The notes beneath the pieces were generated by a model. The model was not told the DNA's origin. It searched no databases and worked only from the letters and a program-made list of their open reading frames with translations. The translations under genes and the position numbers were made by a program. Shown here in pieces: positions 51,290 to 64,000 of a stretch of 64,000 nucleotides of DNA. Numbering within the stretch: the first letter of the stretch is position 1; each line of letters opens with the position of its first letter. The stretch is from Ptiloglossa arizonensis (Eukaryota > Arthropoda > Insecta > Hymenoptera > Colletidae), in contig NC_135054.1 of the NCBI RefSeq assembly GCF_051014685.1, forward strand, positions 10,544,001 to 10,608,000, written 5' to 3'.

Positions 51290-53010
51290 TGATGATGCGT
51301 TTCAACACATAAGGCAATGAGATAATGACACACAGATGTAATCCATCGTTGTGGAATTCACGCACAAGAAAAGTGCAAGAAGATACAAAAGATAGGAGAG
51401 CCCGACAGTGTTGAATGGGTCTTTAAATTTATGATCTGCTCGCCAAAGTATGATGATAGAAGACCAGTACTTAATGGTAACTCGCCAACTCGAACATCAG
51501 TGCGACCAAAAAAATTTGTCTCTTCTTTTACTATCCGTCTATCATTCACCCACGTACAGTGATGTCTCGTACGGTGTCTGCGCTGTTCTTTGTGGATAAC
51601 CGACCAATTTTCGACGACTGAAAAATCACAGGGCACGCATTATTTTTCATTCCACGGTGATATAAACGTCCAAGAAATTGTACGCCCTTTTCCACGTGGA
51701 TTTCGCGAAGGGAACTTGATTTATGATCAAGAAAAGACACCCCTTCTGCGGTCACGTCCCTGGTGATCGTAAAACATTCGATATCCAAGACAGACGGAGA
51801 AGAAAAATCGTAAAAATGCAATGGAATTACAGAAGTGTGCGTTTAATGCTTCCGACGATTTCCATCTGGCATTATAAGGTGTGATTTGTTGATTTTCCAT
51901 TGAATAATTTCCCATTGAACAAACGTTGTATTCAGAGGGAGTGAAGCGTTATCAAGGCGATGATTGTTGGGAATGAAATATTGCTCCCGTATAGAAACTA
52001 TATGTTTCCGCAAGAGTTTGAGATTACGATTTTATAATGTGCATGCATATATATTTGTTTGTTTTCGCGCGCATGTAGTTTATTTACTTTTCTATGCGAA
52101 GAAACGGTTTCAAGTGATTCCAACATGACCTTATTTTGAAAGAGTCCAACGTTTTCAGTTCACCGACAGAGCTTTATACTCATTGTCAGTTCCATCGACG
52201 TTCAATATCTGCTCCACCTTTTCTTTGTCCGCCAACGTTTCACATTCCAATGTCTGCCAGTCAGTATCAGATCGTAAGAGTAATGAGGTATGAATCACAA
52301 GGTGGTCTCACGCTATTAGAGAAGACTCCAGAGGGACAAGTGGGATAGAGTGGCCCATGGGATCACTCGTGTCGACTAAATCGGGAACATCCGGGCGATT
52401 ATCGAAGATATATGAACTTGAACCACTAACTTGTTCGGTTGTACGACCGAACATCTTAGTTTAAGAGACATTTTATCCGTAGTACGATATCTGTATCATT
52501 TAGTTGGTGCACACATTCAACTATATTTATGTTGACATTCTTTGTTCTATTAAAAATAACAGTAGTAATACAAATATGGATTTTCCTTTGAGTGTAAATA
52601 TTTTCATTAGCATTTATTGTTACTACAAATTTACATTTTTGTTGCTGCAAATGTATAACAGCAAAAAAAAATAAACAAATTTATTAAAACAGAAAACGAA
52701 AATTAACTCGAGCATATAGAATAGGAAAAAAAATGAAAGGAGAGAATTTTTCATTTCGAAGAAAAGTAATCTGTAATTATTTAGAAGTTTCCTCTCCACG
52801 TCGATTTTGATGATTTTGAAAACTGTTGTGATTTTGAACAACTTTTATCTTCCAAGATATTTGCAGAATATTATTAATACTATGATATTGAAAGTAAATT
52901 TGTAGAAAAGGTACTTTCTCATAGATTCGAGGACTCCCACAAAACTTCACTTTAGAAGCGTTCAAAACTTTGACTCTATCCTAACCTTATTTAATCTAAT
53001 CCAACTTAAT
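51290..53010. other. AT-rich non-coding stretch
   Basis: Open frames of 60-92 codons on both strands carry no supporting signals. Near 52981-53010 the sequence becomes a degenerate CTAAT-type repeat that leads into the hairpin element. Confidence 0.5.
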
Positions 53011-53011
53011 C

Positions 53012-53180
53012 TAATCTAACTTAAACTATTCTTGAATTACGAGTATGTTCAATGATTAAGTTAGGTTCGATTAGATTTTATTGCGAAAGGGGCTGCGCCC
53101 CTTTCCCACACAACCAACACGTTAAAATCTGGCCCGAACTAACCTAATCATTCTACAATCCTGTAATCTAAGTTAGATTA
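53012..53180. mobile_element. Palindromic element with GC-rich tip (about 169 bp)
   Basis: Long imperfect arms: TAATCTAACTTA outermost on both sides, then AATGATTAAGTTAGGTTCG opposite AATGATTAGGTTAGTTCG (reverse complement), then AGATTTTA. The apex is a perfect 8-bp GC-rich stem, AAAGGGGC-TGC-GCCCCTTT (53086-53104). It encodes nothing. It is a MITE or other foldback element; it is not related by sequence to the 21.9/31.3-kb family. Confidence 0.65.
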
Positions 53181-54075
53181 TATTATATTAAAAAGTATAA
53201 GAAAATTCTGATTTTCGGTATACTCGAGATTCGAGATATCCTCCTTTTGGAAAAAAGGAGTTTGAAACAGTTCAACTTGAGTGGAATTGTTTGTTAATTA
53301 CCTTTTCCATAATATCGATTGACTTACTCTCAATCCAGATTTTTATAATACTATTTGGTATCATAAAATTATGAGCTAGAACGTATCTATTCCAATAATT
53401 TCAATGCAGACAAATTAAAAGAAGTAGCAAATTGTTTAACGAAATTGAAAAATTACTATGTTATTATTTTCTACCGACGCAAACATGTATTACAAAAGTA
53501 TTTGGAAAACACCGTTTCAAGTTCGACTTCTACTCAACTGTTCGTATATATTAGATTATGTATACTGAAAAATCAGAAAAAATTCCGTATGGAAATCCCA
53601 CATTTTGTATGCTATGATTCTCAATAAGCACAGACGAGAATATTTACGAAATAATGTTCTGAAACTCGTATTACAGTTATTCGCTGAAACAGAAAAATAG
53701 TGTCGAATGGACGAAGAACCCATACTATTGCCACCCTGTCGAGGCAATTGAAACGATTGGGGTGAAAACGAGCTTCCTAGGCATTCTCTAAGGGACGGGA
53801 TTTCATCGAATTTGGGTAGAAAAAGGTAACGTGAAATCTGTACCGAAATTACTTTCTCGTGTCTTTTGTTGGAGCACTTATGTGCTGACGTTTTTAGGTC
53901 AGCCCTTCGAACCTCGCAGACAAATTGCGGTCACAGAATCATCAAAGAAAGGAATCTTGGTCACAGAAAGCATGTTCTATTTGTAACGCGTGGTTTTATT
54001 TAAATTTCTACTAATAAAGGTAGTGTCCAGAAATCTATGAATTGCTTTCCCCTCTTTTAAATAAACTTCTGCGTT
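53181..54075. other. AT-rich non-coding stretch
   Basis: No gene or repeat is recognised. Frames at 53445-53747 are short and overlapping. Confidence 0.5.
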
Positions 54076-54079
54076 TTTC

Positions 54080-54470
54080 TATTTAAATTAATAATGTACA
54101 AAGTGTTTTGAAACGAGTAGTACAACCAAGAAACAGATTGTCTGCGCAAAAATTTCTTTGTTAAGCTTCGCTTTCGACAAAATCAATTTTGAAAATACAA
54201 TTGTAAGAAAATATTATTTCTAATCATAAATTAGGTATTAGTTTCATACACTCTGTACAAACGTGAGAGACATCTACATCGAGTTGCATTAAACGAAGTT
54301 TTAGTAAAATACGCATAATATATACCCATAATATATTAAAATCGTTTTCCTCGAAAGCAAAGTTTTGCACGAACAAATTGTACTCCACTTTTTTATTTAT
54401 TTTCCCCGTCTACATCATCTTTTACTAGGTTGCATCATTTATTTCCGGATAGCCTGTATATACTGGGTAT
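54080..54470. mobile_element. Fragment of a DNA element ending in CCTGTATA
   Basis: GCAAAAATTTCTTTGTTAAGCTTCGCTTTCGACAAAATC (54146) is mirrored, with gaps, by the reverse complement of 54350-54385 (CTTTGCTTTCGAGGAAAACGATTTT). The downstream end CCGGATAGCCTGTATA (54455-54470) resembles the inverse of the TATACAGG end motif. The left end is missing. Confidence 0.35.
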
Positions 54471-54474
54471 ACTG

Positions 54475-55700
54475 TAATAGGGAAATACCATTTCTGAGAC
54501 AAATTCAAAATGCATAGGCGATGCAGAAAAATTTATACAAGCGTACATTATGAACGATGTTACCGAAAAGTTCCATAATTTAAAAATAAACAGCAAATAT
54601 TTATATTCTATTTATACCTGTCTTTTAAAATACTATATATTGCAGATAAAATATGGTTTTCTTAAAAATAAATTTCGAATGCTCGTAGATTATACAAATC
54701 ATTAATCACACTTTTTTACTAAAAACACTTGAAGTTTAGTTTGCGAGTGACAAATCAACATATTTATTATCGTAAGCGAATCGTTGCGCTCCAGCGATTT
54801 CCATTAATATCTGCCATCAATAAATAGAACGTATCCATTTACGCCTCAACGAAACTGCAGCTGTCGCCTTCGTGAAGCGAGAATTCATTTTTAATACAAT
54901 AATTTTTTTAACATCAAAATATAATAACGAAATGCAGTAACATATTGACATAGTTTCTTAGAATTGACTAGCTTATTATGTTAATTTAGAATAAAGCAGA
55001 AATTAAGTCGATCAATTTGTACGATTTCAGGCACGTATTCTATTATATTCATATTTATACTTTATATTTCTTTATATATGTTTATATATTTTATTTTATT
55101 TATATATATTTTCGTATTTTATTTATTTTCATCCAGCACTTGAATGTATTAATTTCAGTACACTTGGAAACTTTTTAAATTAAACAACACGATTTTCTAC
55201 ATTTTTCCTGGGAAATATAAATGTTAACAGAATTTAGATTTTAGAAAATTATTAAAATACTGCTTGAAACATGTACAAAGTAAACTAAGCAATGAATTAT
55301 ACAAGAATCTAGGGTTTGTAGAAATAGTCTATAAATATCCTACAAAGTTATGCAACACAATAAAATTCCAAGTTATCGAACAGTATTAATATGCAGTTTT
55401 ATTGTAATAACATGGATAACGTATGTTAAATTATTTTCTTTACCATAAATTATACTCTAATACTGTATGTAAATACACATACCAGTGTTTTTCAAATCAG
55501 TAATGTACTATGGTTCTAATAGCTAAAACCAATGGGAAAGTTAAAGGAACCAGTTTTCTTATACCTTTCAGATGTTTTGCAACATTCATTCACTATTCAG
55601 CCTCATCGGATATTCCATATCTATTTGAAGTCTATGCAATCTTCTTCAAAGATTTCATTTATAATTAATCCTCCAACTGGTTTATAGCTACTTGAGAATC
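54475..55700. other. Very AT-rich non-coding stretch
   Basis: TATATTT-rich sequence (for example 55040-55130). No gene, RNA or clear repeat is recognised. Confidence 0.5.
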
Positions 55701-56120
55701 TGTTTCCACTCTGCGTGCCGATAATACGAATCCCTTGCTATACCCTCGCAAAAAGTTATCCATTGGGTCGACAACGCTAGGAAAAGAAGGTAACTGCAGG
55801 TTTAATCAAGAATGGGCCCTTTTACGAGGGATATGTCGTTGAAAGATAAAGAGGAGGGTAGACCTGGATCCAGACACACGTCGGTCAGTGTGAGTGAAGG
55901 TGAAACGCCATCAAGGATACCAGATGATAAAACGGGGAGGGATGATCGAATGAGTGATCGATCCGAATAGAAAATGGAGGTTAGGGTAGCTTCTTCTGTT
56001 CCCTGCGGCTAGATTAGATTGCCTACCCTCGATCGTCTTCGACTCAGGACCGTATATTTCGAGTTACAGGAAATCGTTTCTGTCAGTAGGTCTCTGTAGA
56101 CCTACTGCGACAATTCGAAC
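55700..56120. other. GC-richer patch
   Basis: Composition rises modestly (for example 55790-56040). There is no open frame above 60 codons on either strand, which makes coding unlikely. Confidence 0.4.
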
Positions 56121-59100
56121 AAGTGTTCGAACAAGACAGAAAGAAATGTTAACGTCTTACGGAAAGAAGAAGGGCGTGACTGTAAAGTTTCAGTGAAATT
56201 CTACTTGAATACAACAGGGTAGTCGGTTAGCGCTACCTTTAAATGTTGCTACACTTTTTAGTAAAATATTGTAGAAATATGTCCGTTCGATTAGAGAAGG
56301 ACTTGTCCGGACTATCATACACGTGTATGTGCATTTTGACTGCTGATTACTGGAATGCGGTTAGATGTGCAAACTAATTGTCGGTGACTCCAATACATTC
56401 GTGCTAATACCAATTTGCCAAACCAACGTATATTTGATGTGTTATCTTGTAAAATTTACTTCTCACAAAAGGGTTATGAAGTATGTATTGTATAAAAATG
56501 CTTCTAATTCGAAAAGAGAAATACAAATCCCTTATTTCTCATAATTATTCTTTACAAATTTCGTACGCCAGTTTCATATTTTACTAGTACAGCTCATTGA
56601 TCACAGAGTAAATCAAATTGACTGTTTACTAGAAATTGTCGTATTTTCTTACATAAGCTATTAAATTATTTAATATTATTTAAGTACATTCATTGTGGTA
56701 CATAAAAATTCCACCAAACAAGTTCAATTGTCCTTGACTTATTTAGAATATTTTAATTTCAATAATGCACCGAATAATAATTGTCAAACAAGAAATTAAC
56801 TCTATTTTTTTGGATTTTGCAGCAGAAGTTAAAGCAACTGAAAGGAGACAGAAGAAATCCAATAAGGCACTGTCAAAGAGGAAAGAGATTTAGATGTACC
56901 AAAACAGTCTTTATTGGCTTTCAAGATAACCGCAAATACATGTTACGGAAACCCTCTTGCTAACTTGCGGCCGCCTTAATTTAATCTTCCTGATAGAATT
57001 CCACAGATTTGTAGCAACCACTTCAATTCCTACCGTGTCTTATTAGGAACGGACGTATATACTCTGCGATTGAAACGGTTAACAATTTTTCGATCTTATT
57101 CTCTCAAGAAAGATTTAAATACATATGCTTTGCACAAAAACTTCTGGAAACATAAAAATCTTTAATCTATTACCTTTAAAAAGGACTATATTGAAATCCT
57201 ATGAAAAAGATACTATGAAAAAGTAATATATGCTACAGGGTATTATTAAACAGCTCTCTTTCAAAAAAGTATTACATCTTTTTAATATAACGAAAATTGA
57301 TTGAACATTAATAATACTATAATAAAATTACTTTCATTTTGATATTTGACTCGCGCTGATATAACTTGTGTAATATATTATTGTAGTTCACATTAAATTT
57401 GTATGTCGAAGAAAATTAATTTCTTCAAAATGTATTTATTTTTTCTTTTTTAAAAATTCTTTTCCATCATACTGTAGTGCATCGAGAACCATATAATTAT
57501 GAATGAAACTTCTCTTAATACATTTTACGGTTTTGTAGTTATATTATTAACAGAGATTGAACTACGCTTCTTTAAAGTTCCAATTTTTTTTAATTTTTGA
57601 ATTGCTAAATATCCGTTATTAGAAATTAATTAATAGCGTAGCAAATTTATCATTTAACTTGCTCCCGTATTGACGTGATTAATGCGTAGGTATACTTTAT
57701 AGCAGTTTCGCTACCGATCAGTATGCGAATTGCGGTTTACCATTGATTCATTAAGTTGTGGGCTGTCGGAAATTTGCATAATCGTTCCAAGGAGGAACCA
57801 GATCTAGGCTGTTGCAGGTGCATCCCAAGAGAATCAGGATCGCTCGATTTGCTCGGTAGCAGCTTCCTAGGCACCTTATGCTAATACAGACTGCATACTA
57901 CAATGGCTTTTGATAGCGACAGTGCTGACTTGCTGTACAAACAGGGTGAATGGGATCAACGACGTGTACGGGATCAGGAAGGTCAACTATATATGTTCCT
58001 CGTTACATAAGGAAAATGGTGCTACTGTCGCGAGTCTTGCTGTATGCTACCGAACTCATTATTTCAATTGGGATGTTTCGGTCTACGACGATGCTAAACA
58101 CAATGACGTTCTCATATGTAATGAACGTAATTTTATCATGACCTTTCAATAATTACAATACGAGGCTGCACAAATTGACGTTAAATTCTTCGTACGAGAA
58201 CTAACACGAATCTAACGCGACTGTTCATTACTCCAATATGAGTTCGTAGGATTTAAAATTGTTTGATAAATTATTAGATACAGTTTTCCCGAAAACTTCC
58301 CGAAATAGTTATTAAATGTTTTCGACTATTTGTTTATGGCCTTCTTTGTAACGAGAAACGCATAATATTCCACAATAAAGGAAAAACTAAAAGAATCACC
58401 CAACAAAATAAATGTATAAGGTAAAGAAAATCAAGAATATAAATCAAAAAGCAAATTACTAATGAGACGTCAAAGCGAAGTTAAAATACAAAATAAGCCA
58501 AATTAAAGAGCTAATGATCATGCTAATTTATTCACAAGCTTGTGTATATTTCAAATTATGAAGTATTTTGCGTTAAAACCATTATGCATGTGCCATGTAT
58601 TGTATAAACGACGGTGCAAAGTTCCAAGTTAATATCTTACATAGTTTTCATTTTATGAATATCCAAAAATGCATTATAAGAGTATCTCAAGCGAGGCACA
58701 TTTGTAGCATATTCGTAATTAAATACAATTTCGTTTACTAGTTAATTTCTACCTCTACGTACGCAAAACATTTTGGTTTCTCTTTCAAATTTATCTTTCG
58801 AGATTCTAAAGTGATGTTGTTATTAATATGCAATATTAATACTGAGATATGCTTTTCATGGTGTTTGGGAGTTTCGACGTCAAAGCCACGTAAAGGGATG
58901 TAGCTTTAATTAATAAAGGACCATGCAAGTTATGGTGAAGTTAAGAGTTATGTGGATCTGAAATTTTGTAGGATTTTTAGGTTTTGCAGACAGGTTTAGG
59001 TTTTAGTAGTCTTTAAAATAAATTACTGCCTTTTTTAAAATACCAAGGGAATAATGCATTGGAATTTACAAAATACTAATTAACTTTTTCCTGGGACAAC

Positions 59101-62100
59101 TTCCTGATCGAGTACTGAGTAAGAGGGTAAGGAGTAATCGGTATTGTAAATGAATGTTTCGTTAAATAATTTTGTTGATGTTTAAAAATCCAACTATTCA
59201 CAGTCAGGTAAATTCTACGAAATGGTATATAGCCGTATCACTCTAATCAAACTTTTTCACATATTAAAAAAAGCGATAAATTTGTGATATCTATGAATTT
59301 TGTCATTCAGAAAATATTTCACCAAGTCCAACGAACTGTACGATGAATTACCCACGTAGAAATAATTTCAATGAAAATATATGTATGATATATCATATAT
59401 TTTCTCCAAGTCGTTGAAAAACCTACCGATCTTAGCCACGAGCTTTTAATTCAGAGTTTTAAACGTAGAAATATTTTGCATAAAAATGGTGTTTCTCAGC
59501 AAAAGTAAAATCTTAACTGGTGATTAGAGTTCAGGTTAGGACTTGAAATTTATAGTCTCGCGTGACATACAACCATGATAAAAATAAATAATTCATTTTA
59601 TAACTAAATCTACGTATCGTAAATGTAAAAATTCCGAGCTTACAACATTACACGATTTCCTGCTGCTTTTTACGATTTCTATGCACATACGTAGCCTAAC
59701 CTGTAGTACGAAATGGTATCTGGAAAATGCATTGTATTCTCGTGAGAGAATTTTTTTATGCTTTTGCAATTTTTTCTTTCTTACAGTACTGCTACAGCTT
59801 TGATGGATCCATTCTATTAAATACTTTGCCTTTTTTGCGTATACACTCTCGAGAATAATCCTATAATCACCTGTTCAATACTTAAAAAGCCAGAATATTC
59901 TATACAAGTTATTACATCAAATACTCAATACTTCTTTAACTTTTAATCCTTGATTCATTTCCTCCAGTTGTTCAGAAATATGATACCTTAATTATTTCAA
60001 ACATTTCACATTGGTTAAATAGACAAAAACTCGTTTCAGCTCTATAAATGTATTTTTTAAACACAAATCAAGGTCGAAACGACGAAGTGTGAATACCTGA
60101 GATATTCTTGTAAAATAGATTCTACATATTATAATTACAAAAAAGGTTCGTTGACAGATATGTCCAATAACGATTAACTTTTAGTTACACGATCAATATA
60201 ACCAAACCCCTGGAGAAGAATACCCGTCCTACAGTATTGTGCATCAGTTGGCCTAATAATCCCACACAGCACACTTGCCTTTAAAAATAAAACTGAAAAC
60301 CTACATTTTGCCTACAGCTATTCAAAATCTCTCTGGAATAATCCTGTCTTGTATTCCATCTATTAAGTAACGTAATTGTATAATTTTTTAAGTTTATTCG
60401 AACGTCAGAATCTTCTCAATTGAGTACAAATGTAATTTAATTATTACGAACTTATGTTTTGTATGTGACATTTTTTTACAATTGAAGCGAGTAGAATATA
60501 TTCCCAGAAGAATTATTTTAGAAACGCATTGTAGGTATATACGTATACTAGTGAGCACACACGCTATTTACACTATTTTTAGCGTTTTTACGTTCGTTGC
60601 ATTTCGCAATATTCAGGAAGAAATCTCATTCAACCGGCAAAAATGTATTGTGAAGTCGTAAACGCGTAAGCAAATAACCAAAATTCAGGTTGGAAATTAT
60701 TTTTTAGTGAAAAATCCGGTCGTATTTCCGTATCGGAGCGAAAAGCCCCGGCGATCGTTTCGGCAAATTGGAAACTGTTTGGACGAAATGGAGTCAATGG
60801 AGAAGAGATGTGTTAATCGGTTCATAATGAATATTTGAACTGGCATGACGATTAACTTGTTGGATAATATAACGGCCAAAGCGAAGCGAAACGCGTCGAT
60901 GCTACAACAGCGTAATGATTTTATGCGTTTGTTAGCGACGACGAATTACGAATGGAGAGAAAATTTCGGAAATGTCTCCTTGTTAGAAGACACTCGCGTA
61001 ACGTGAAACAAATCGTTGTCGAATAACAATTTCGTACGCATTATGAAATCATAGGCGTACATTTTATCGAAACCTGAAGTCAATTAATTTAGAAGAGTCT
61101 TTTTCTTATCTGAAATTTTGGAAGCTATAAAACCAATATTAGACAGAGAAAATTTGCACATATAGTCTTATATGAGAAAAAATTACAAATCAAAATATGT
61201 CTGAGAATTAAAATCGTTGACAATGAGTTGGCAACCATTAGGTTTTCAATAAAATTGGGACAAATATTATTTACATAACACTCCATTTTTGGGGATCGAA
61301 TAAAATTTTTCTTTGATGCTTTCTAATGGTAAATTGAAAAATTAAAAAATGAAGAGTTCTTGGGGACTCTTTTTGCACGAGAGAAATTGAAACTTTCATT
61401 AAGTGTACGATAGACCTACCTTTACATAAAGAGCAAATATGAGCAATAAAGTAAGTTTCCTTTCTTTCCGCGTTTTCAATACGTTCTGCTGATTCGATGT
61501 ATTATAATCACGCGATGAAACCGTTTATGTCGATAAAGAAATTCAGGTTACATAATCTACTGAATATCTCGAATGCAAAATAATGAATTGACGCGTCACA
61601 CTTCGAATCCTTTCTGTACACCGTTTTATAAGCAATATTGTTATTTGCATGTTTTGTAACTTCTGTTTTTCAAATATGTAGATCGACACGTACATAAATA
61701 AAAGGTAGTTGATTGAGTAACACTGTTAGGTAACGCATTACGGGAAAGTAGCTAGCATAATTCCGAGAAGATTCGGAGTGCATTTTATTCATAAGGTAGC
61801 TATAGAAGGCTCCAATCATAAATTGTGCAATATTTTGCTTTTCGATACATTTATTACAAAAATATATATAATAAAGGTTGTTACAAATTAGATTTTAAAT
61901 CAATACACATTTCTTTCCGAATCTAACGATCAATCTCTTAATTTTTCTTGCTTAAACTAATACATAAGACAACTACTTCAATTATTATTATCGTTTTATT
62001 TTCTTTTAACTTCCAAAATAATTTGCTACAATTCAAACGTCAAAGCTCAAAGTGAAGGTCCATTCACGAATTGCGAATGGATGCAATTTTTTTAAAACAC

Positions 62101-62430
62101 ATTCAAACCTCCTATTTCAGAAATGTAACGAATATTATACGTATTATTTTTCATATAAAAACTCTGACGTTAAAACTAACGACGTACTATTCGTGAACAA
62201 ACCTTTCTTCGATTTAGGTATGCTACACACCATACAAATTTACATAAAAATTTAGGAGTAACATCTCCAATTTTCGTTTTCCGGAAAAAAGATGCTCGTT
62301 CAAAGAAAAAAAAATCGATAATAATGATTAGAATATTTATCTCGTAAACATTTATCGTAACAATTTAAGCAAGGAAGACTAAAACTTGTCGAATATTTTC
62401 CAAGGTGTAATTATCATTAAAATCGGTCGT
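56121..62430. other. AT-rich non-coding desert
   Basis: Two overlapping plus frames at 57903-58152 have coding-like base patterns but no splice support. A GC-richer patch at 60700-60960 has a 60-codon minus frame without support. No TE end, RNA or repeat is recognised. Confidence 0.5.
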
Positions 62431-63060
62431 TTACTTTCGGCGCGTTGAATTCTGTCCCGCTATGCAACGAATGGTAAAAATATTACGTTCGTGCCTTTAA
62501 AATCCAAACCCAGTGGAATTCTGTACCTACGTTTCGCACGATTCGTCATTATCCACTTCCCAAACATTTAAAATACACAGACGCACAATGTGCCCCGACT
62601 TCGCTGTAGCTGTTTGCGCAACCAAAGCTCCATTATACGTTAGAAGCTTCGAATTTGCACGGGATATTTATTTCGTCGTGTTGTTTGGCATGTTGGCGAC
62701 ATTCCCGTACAATGGTGAGCGACGAGAAAGAAAGAGAGAGAAAGAGAGAGAGAGAGAGAGAAAAAAAGAAAAACAACAACAGCCAGGATAATCCGTGACA
62801 AGTTACACGCCATGTTTCGCATGATCCGGCAAGCCGAAACAAGCAGAACGGAAGAGAACGAACAGGAGAACGAAAGTATATAAACGGTGGCTGTTTATCG
62901 AAACGTCATGCACAGGCAGCCTATCAAAAGCAGGATTGCTCTCGGAAGCCTCCTCGTTCCCTCATTTCCACGTACGCTTCATTTCCCGTACACACTACAA
63001 ACGTTTGTCTATAGTTAATCCCGAAAGCTGCTACGGCGTTGGTTTGAATCTCCTCTTATC
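62431..63060. other. GC-richer island with GA microsatellite
   Basis: The 92-codon plus frame (62513-62791) runs into the GA repeat and ends in Arg/Glu/Lys. TATATAAACGG at 62877-62887 resembles a TATA box, but no convincing initiator follows at +30. The candidate terminal exon at 63077 lies directly downstream. Confidence 0.35.
62725..62760. repeat. (GA)n microsatellite
   Basis: A GA tract of about 36 bases with A interruptions, followed by an A-rich run. Confidence 0.9.
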
Positions 63061-63076
63061 ATTTCATCGATTGCAG

Positions 63077-63242
63077 GCTTCGTACGAAAACTGAACTTGA
63101 AATGTTCAATGTTCCGGAACTACAGCACGTCAAGTTTCACCCTCCGATGGAAGGCAAGCAATCCCTTAAACGATTTATCATCGACGCTGACATCAAACTA
63201 CGGATGTCCGTGCAACTTTTGTATCTCAACAAATCGGATTAA
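63077..63242 (+). CDS. Candidate 3'-terminal exon, unknown protein
   Basis: A pyrimidine-rich acceptor-like tract (TCTCCTCTTATCATTTCATCGATTGCAG) ends at 63076. The next frame is open for 54 codons to TAA (63240-63242): it begins LRTKTELEMFNVPELQHVKF and ends LLYLNKSD. The amino-acid mix looks protein-like and probably globular, with no signal peptide or membrane segment. A second frame is also open through the same bases, so frame choice rests on amino-acid character. No upstream exon can be assigned. If it is not an exon, ATG at 63102 would open a 46-codon small ORF. I recognise no family. Confidence 0.25.
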
Positions 63243-63524
63243 TTAATAGCTCGTATTAAACTAACTGTACCACATCTGGAGCAAAGCAGTTGGAGTTTTT
63301 TTCTTTTATCGATCGATATATTTCTTTGGGCGAAAACGAATTCCAGAAATTCGTGTAATGGAGTTTCTCAATTTTATCACAATTTATTGACTTCTCTTCC
63401 AATATTGTACTACTTACATTTTTTACTTTATAGCTGATTATATATAATGGTGCACTAAATGTCAGTGTCAATATATATTTTATATTGCGATTAATATTTT
63501 GGTTCGATCAAAGTAAAAATTTGT
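63243..63524. other. AT-rich non-coding stretch
   Basis: The minus frame of 71 codons (63471-63256) is unsupported; nothing else is seen. Confidence 0.5.
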
Positions 63525-63665
63525 ACACTCCTTATATAGGGTGTAACAGTGATTGTAGTACAATTGAGAAGGTGGTTATTTTTCATATGAAATCGAATAT
63601 GTAGAGTACGCGCGCGAGCAGACTGTGTTTGGAGTTATGGCTGGTCTCTCTCGTACAGTAGTCGT
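63525..63665. mobile_element. TE fragments, including half of the palindromic MITE (copy 3)
   Basis: 63606-63658 (GTACGCGCGCGAGCAGACTG, then GGAGTTATGGCTGGTC and CAG) matches one arm of the MITE family; GGAGTTATGGCTGGTC is identical to the reverse complement of copy 2's right arm. The opposite arm is absent. Immediately upstream, TTATATAGGGTGTAACAG (63533) resembles the TACAGGGTG-type end, so two element fragments abut. Confidence 0.6.
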
Positions 63666-64000
63666 CTCATTTGGCGCGAAATAAATACTTTGAATATACT
63701 TAGGAAGATTTAGTTTTATAATATTGACACAGTGATATGTGAGTTAAATCTTCGATGACTAATACGTATGGCTAATCAAAATCACAGAAACCGTAATCAT
63801 AATTTATTTTATTATGAAATCACCATTACAAATATCGCGAAAATCGATGAATATAAAACTTTATTTATTCCACTAGTTACCAAATAAAAGCTGTAAGCTT
63901 TATCTATCGTATTATTTTTGCTAGATTGTACGTCCTTCTTATTTACATATCGATAGTACTTTCGCATTTTCAACAGTAGACTGGACATGTATATTTGCAT
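63666..64000. other. AT-rich non-coding end of window
   Basis: No feature is recognised. A 62-codon minus frame runs off the window edge without support. Confidence 0.5.

Noticed and set aside
52981..53040. CTAAC-like words suggestive of telomeric repeat
   Set aside because: Too irregular for a TTAGG-type telomere array; they fit the outer arms of the adjacent hairpin element.
62877..62887. TATA-box-like TATATAAACGG
   Set aside because: No convincing initiator about 30 bases downstream, and TATAAA words are common in AT-rich DNA.

Overview
This window looks like a gene-poor piece of a eukaryotic nuclear genome, most likely an insect and probably a hymenopteran (bee, wasp or ant). That is an inference from: strong AT bias interrupted by isolated GC-richer islands; many short, non-overlapping open frames with no bacterial-style gene packing; GT/AG splice-like signals with short introns; GA/CT, AGGA and AT microsatellites; and mariner-type and other non-autonomous palindromic DNA elements. 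No rRNA, convincing tRNA, CRISPR array, transposase, reverse transcriptase or other recognisable conserved protein domain was found. The window reads as intergenic and/or intronic DNA.

Layout. 1-9.6 kb: AT-rich, with a purine-rich block (3.95-4.37 kb) next to a possible Pol III/SINE-like box. 9.7-21 kb: microsatellites, a terminal-inverted-repeat remnant (13.2 kb), a GC-richer island (14.74-15.86 kb) and a long inverted repeat (16.46-16.67 kb). 21-32 kb: islands at 21.1, 25.4, 26.8, 28.9 and 30.3 kb, two copies of one palindromic MITE family (21.9 and 31.3 kb) and short tandem repeats. 32.5-33 kb: a mariner MITE copy directly upstream of a candidate two-exon small gene. 37-41 kb: the richest part, with GC-richer islands and a minus-strand open frame of 255 codons next to a CT/GA microsatellite. 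41-50 kb: AT-rich desert, an AT microsatellite, two islands, a fresh 143-bp tandem duplication and a second, better preserved mariner MITE. 50-57 kb: a 544-bp TIR element, a hairpin element with a GC-rich tip, and TE-end fragments. 57-64 kb: AT-rich desert, one island with a candidate terminal exon (63.08-63.24 kb), and a third, half copy of the MITE family at 63.6 kb.

No pathway or operon logic can be drawn. The best supported content is repetitive DNA: one MITE family with three copies, one mariner-derived family with two copies, several inverted repeats and a recent tandem duplication. Protein-coding calls are low confidence and rest on open frame, base pattern and splice-like signals only; none matches a family I recognise.
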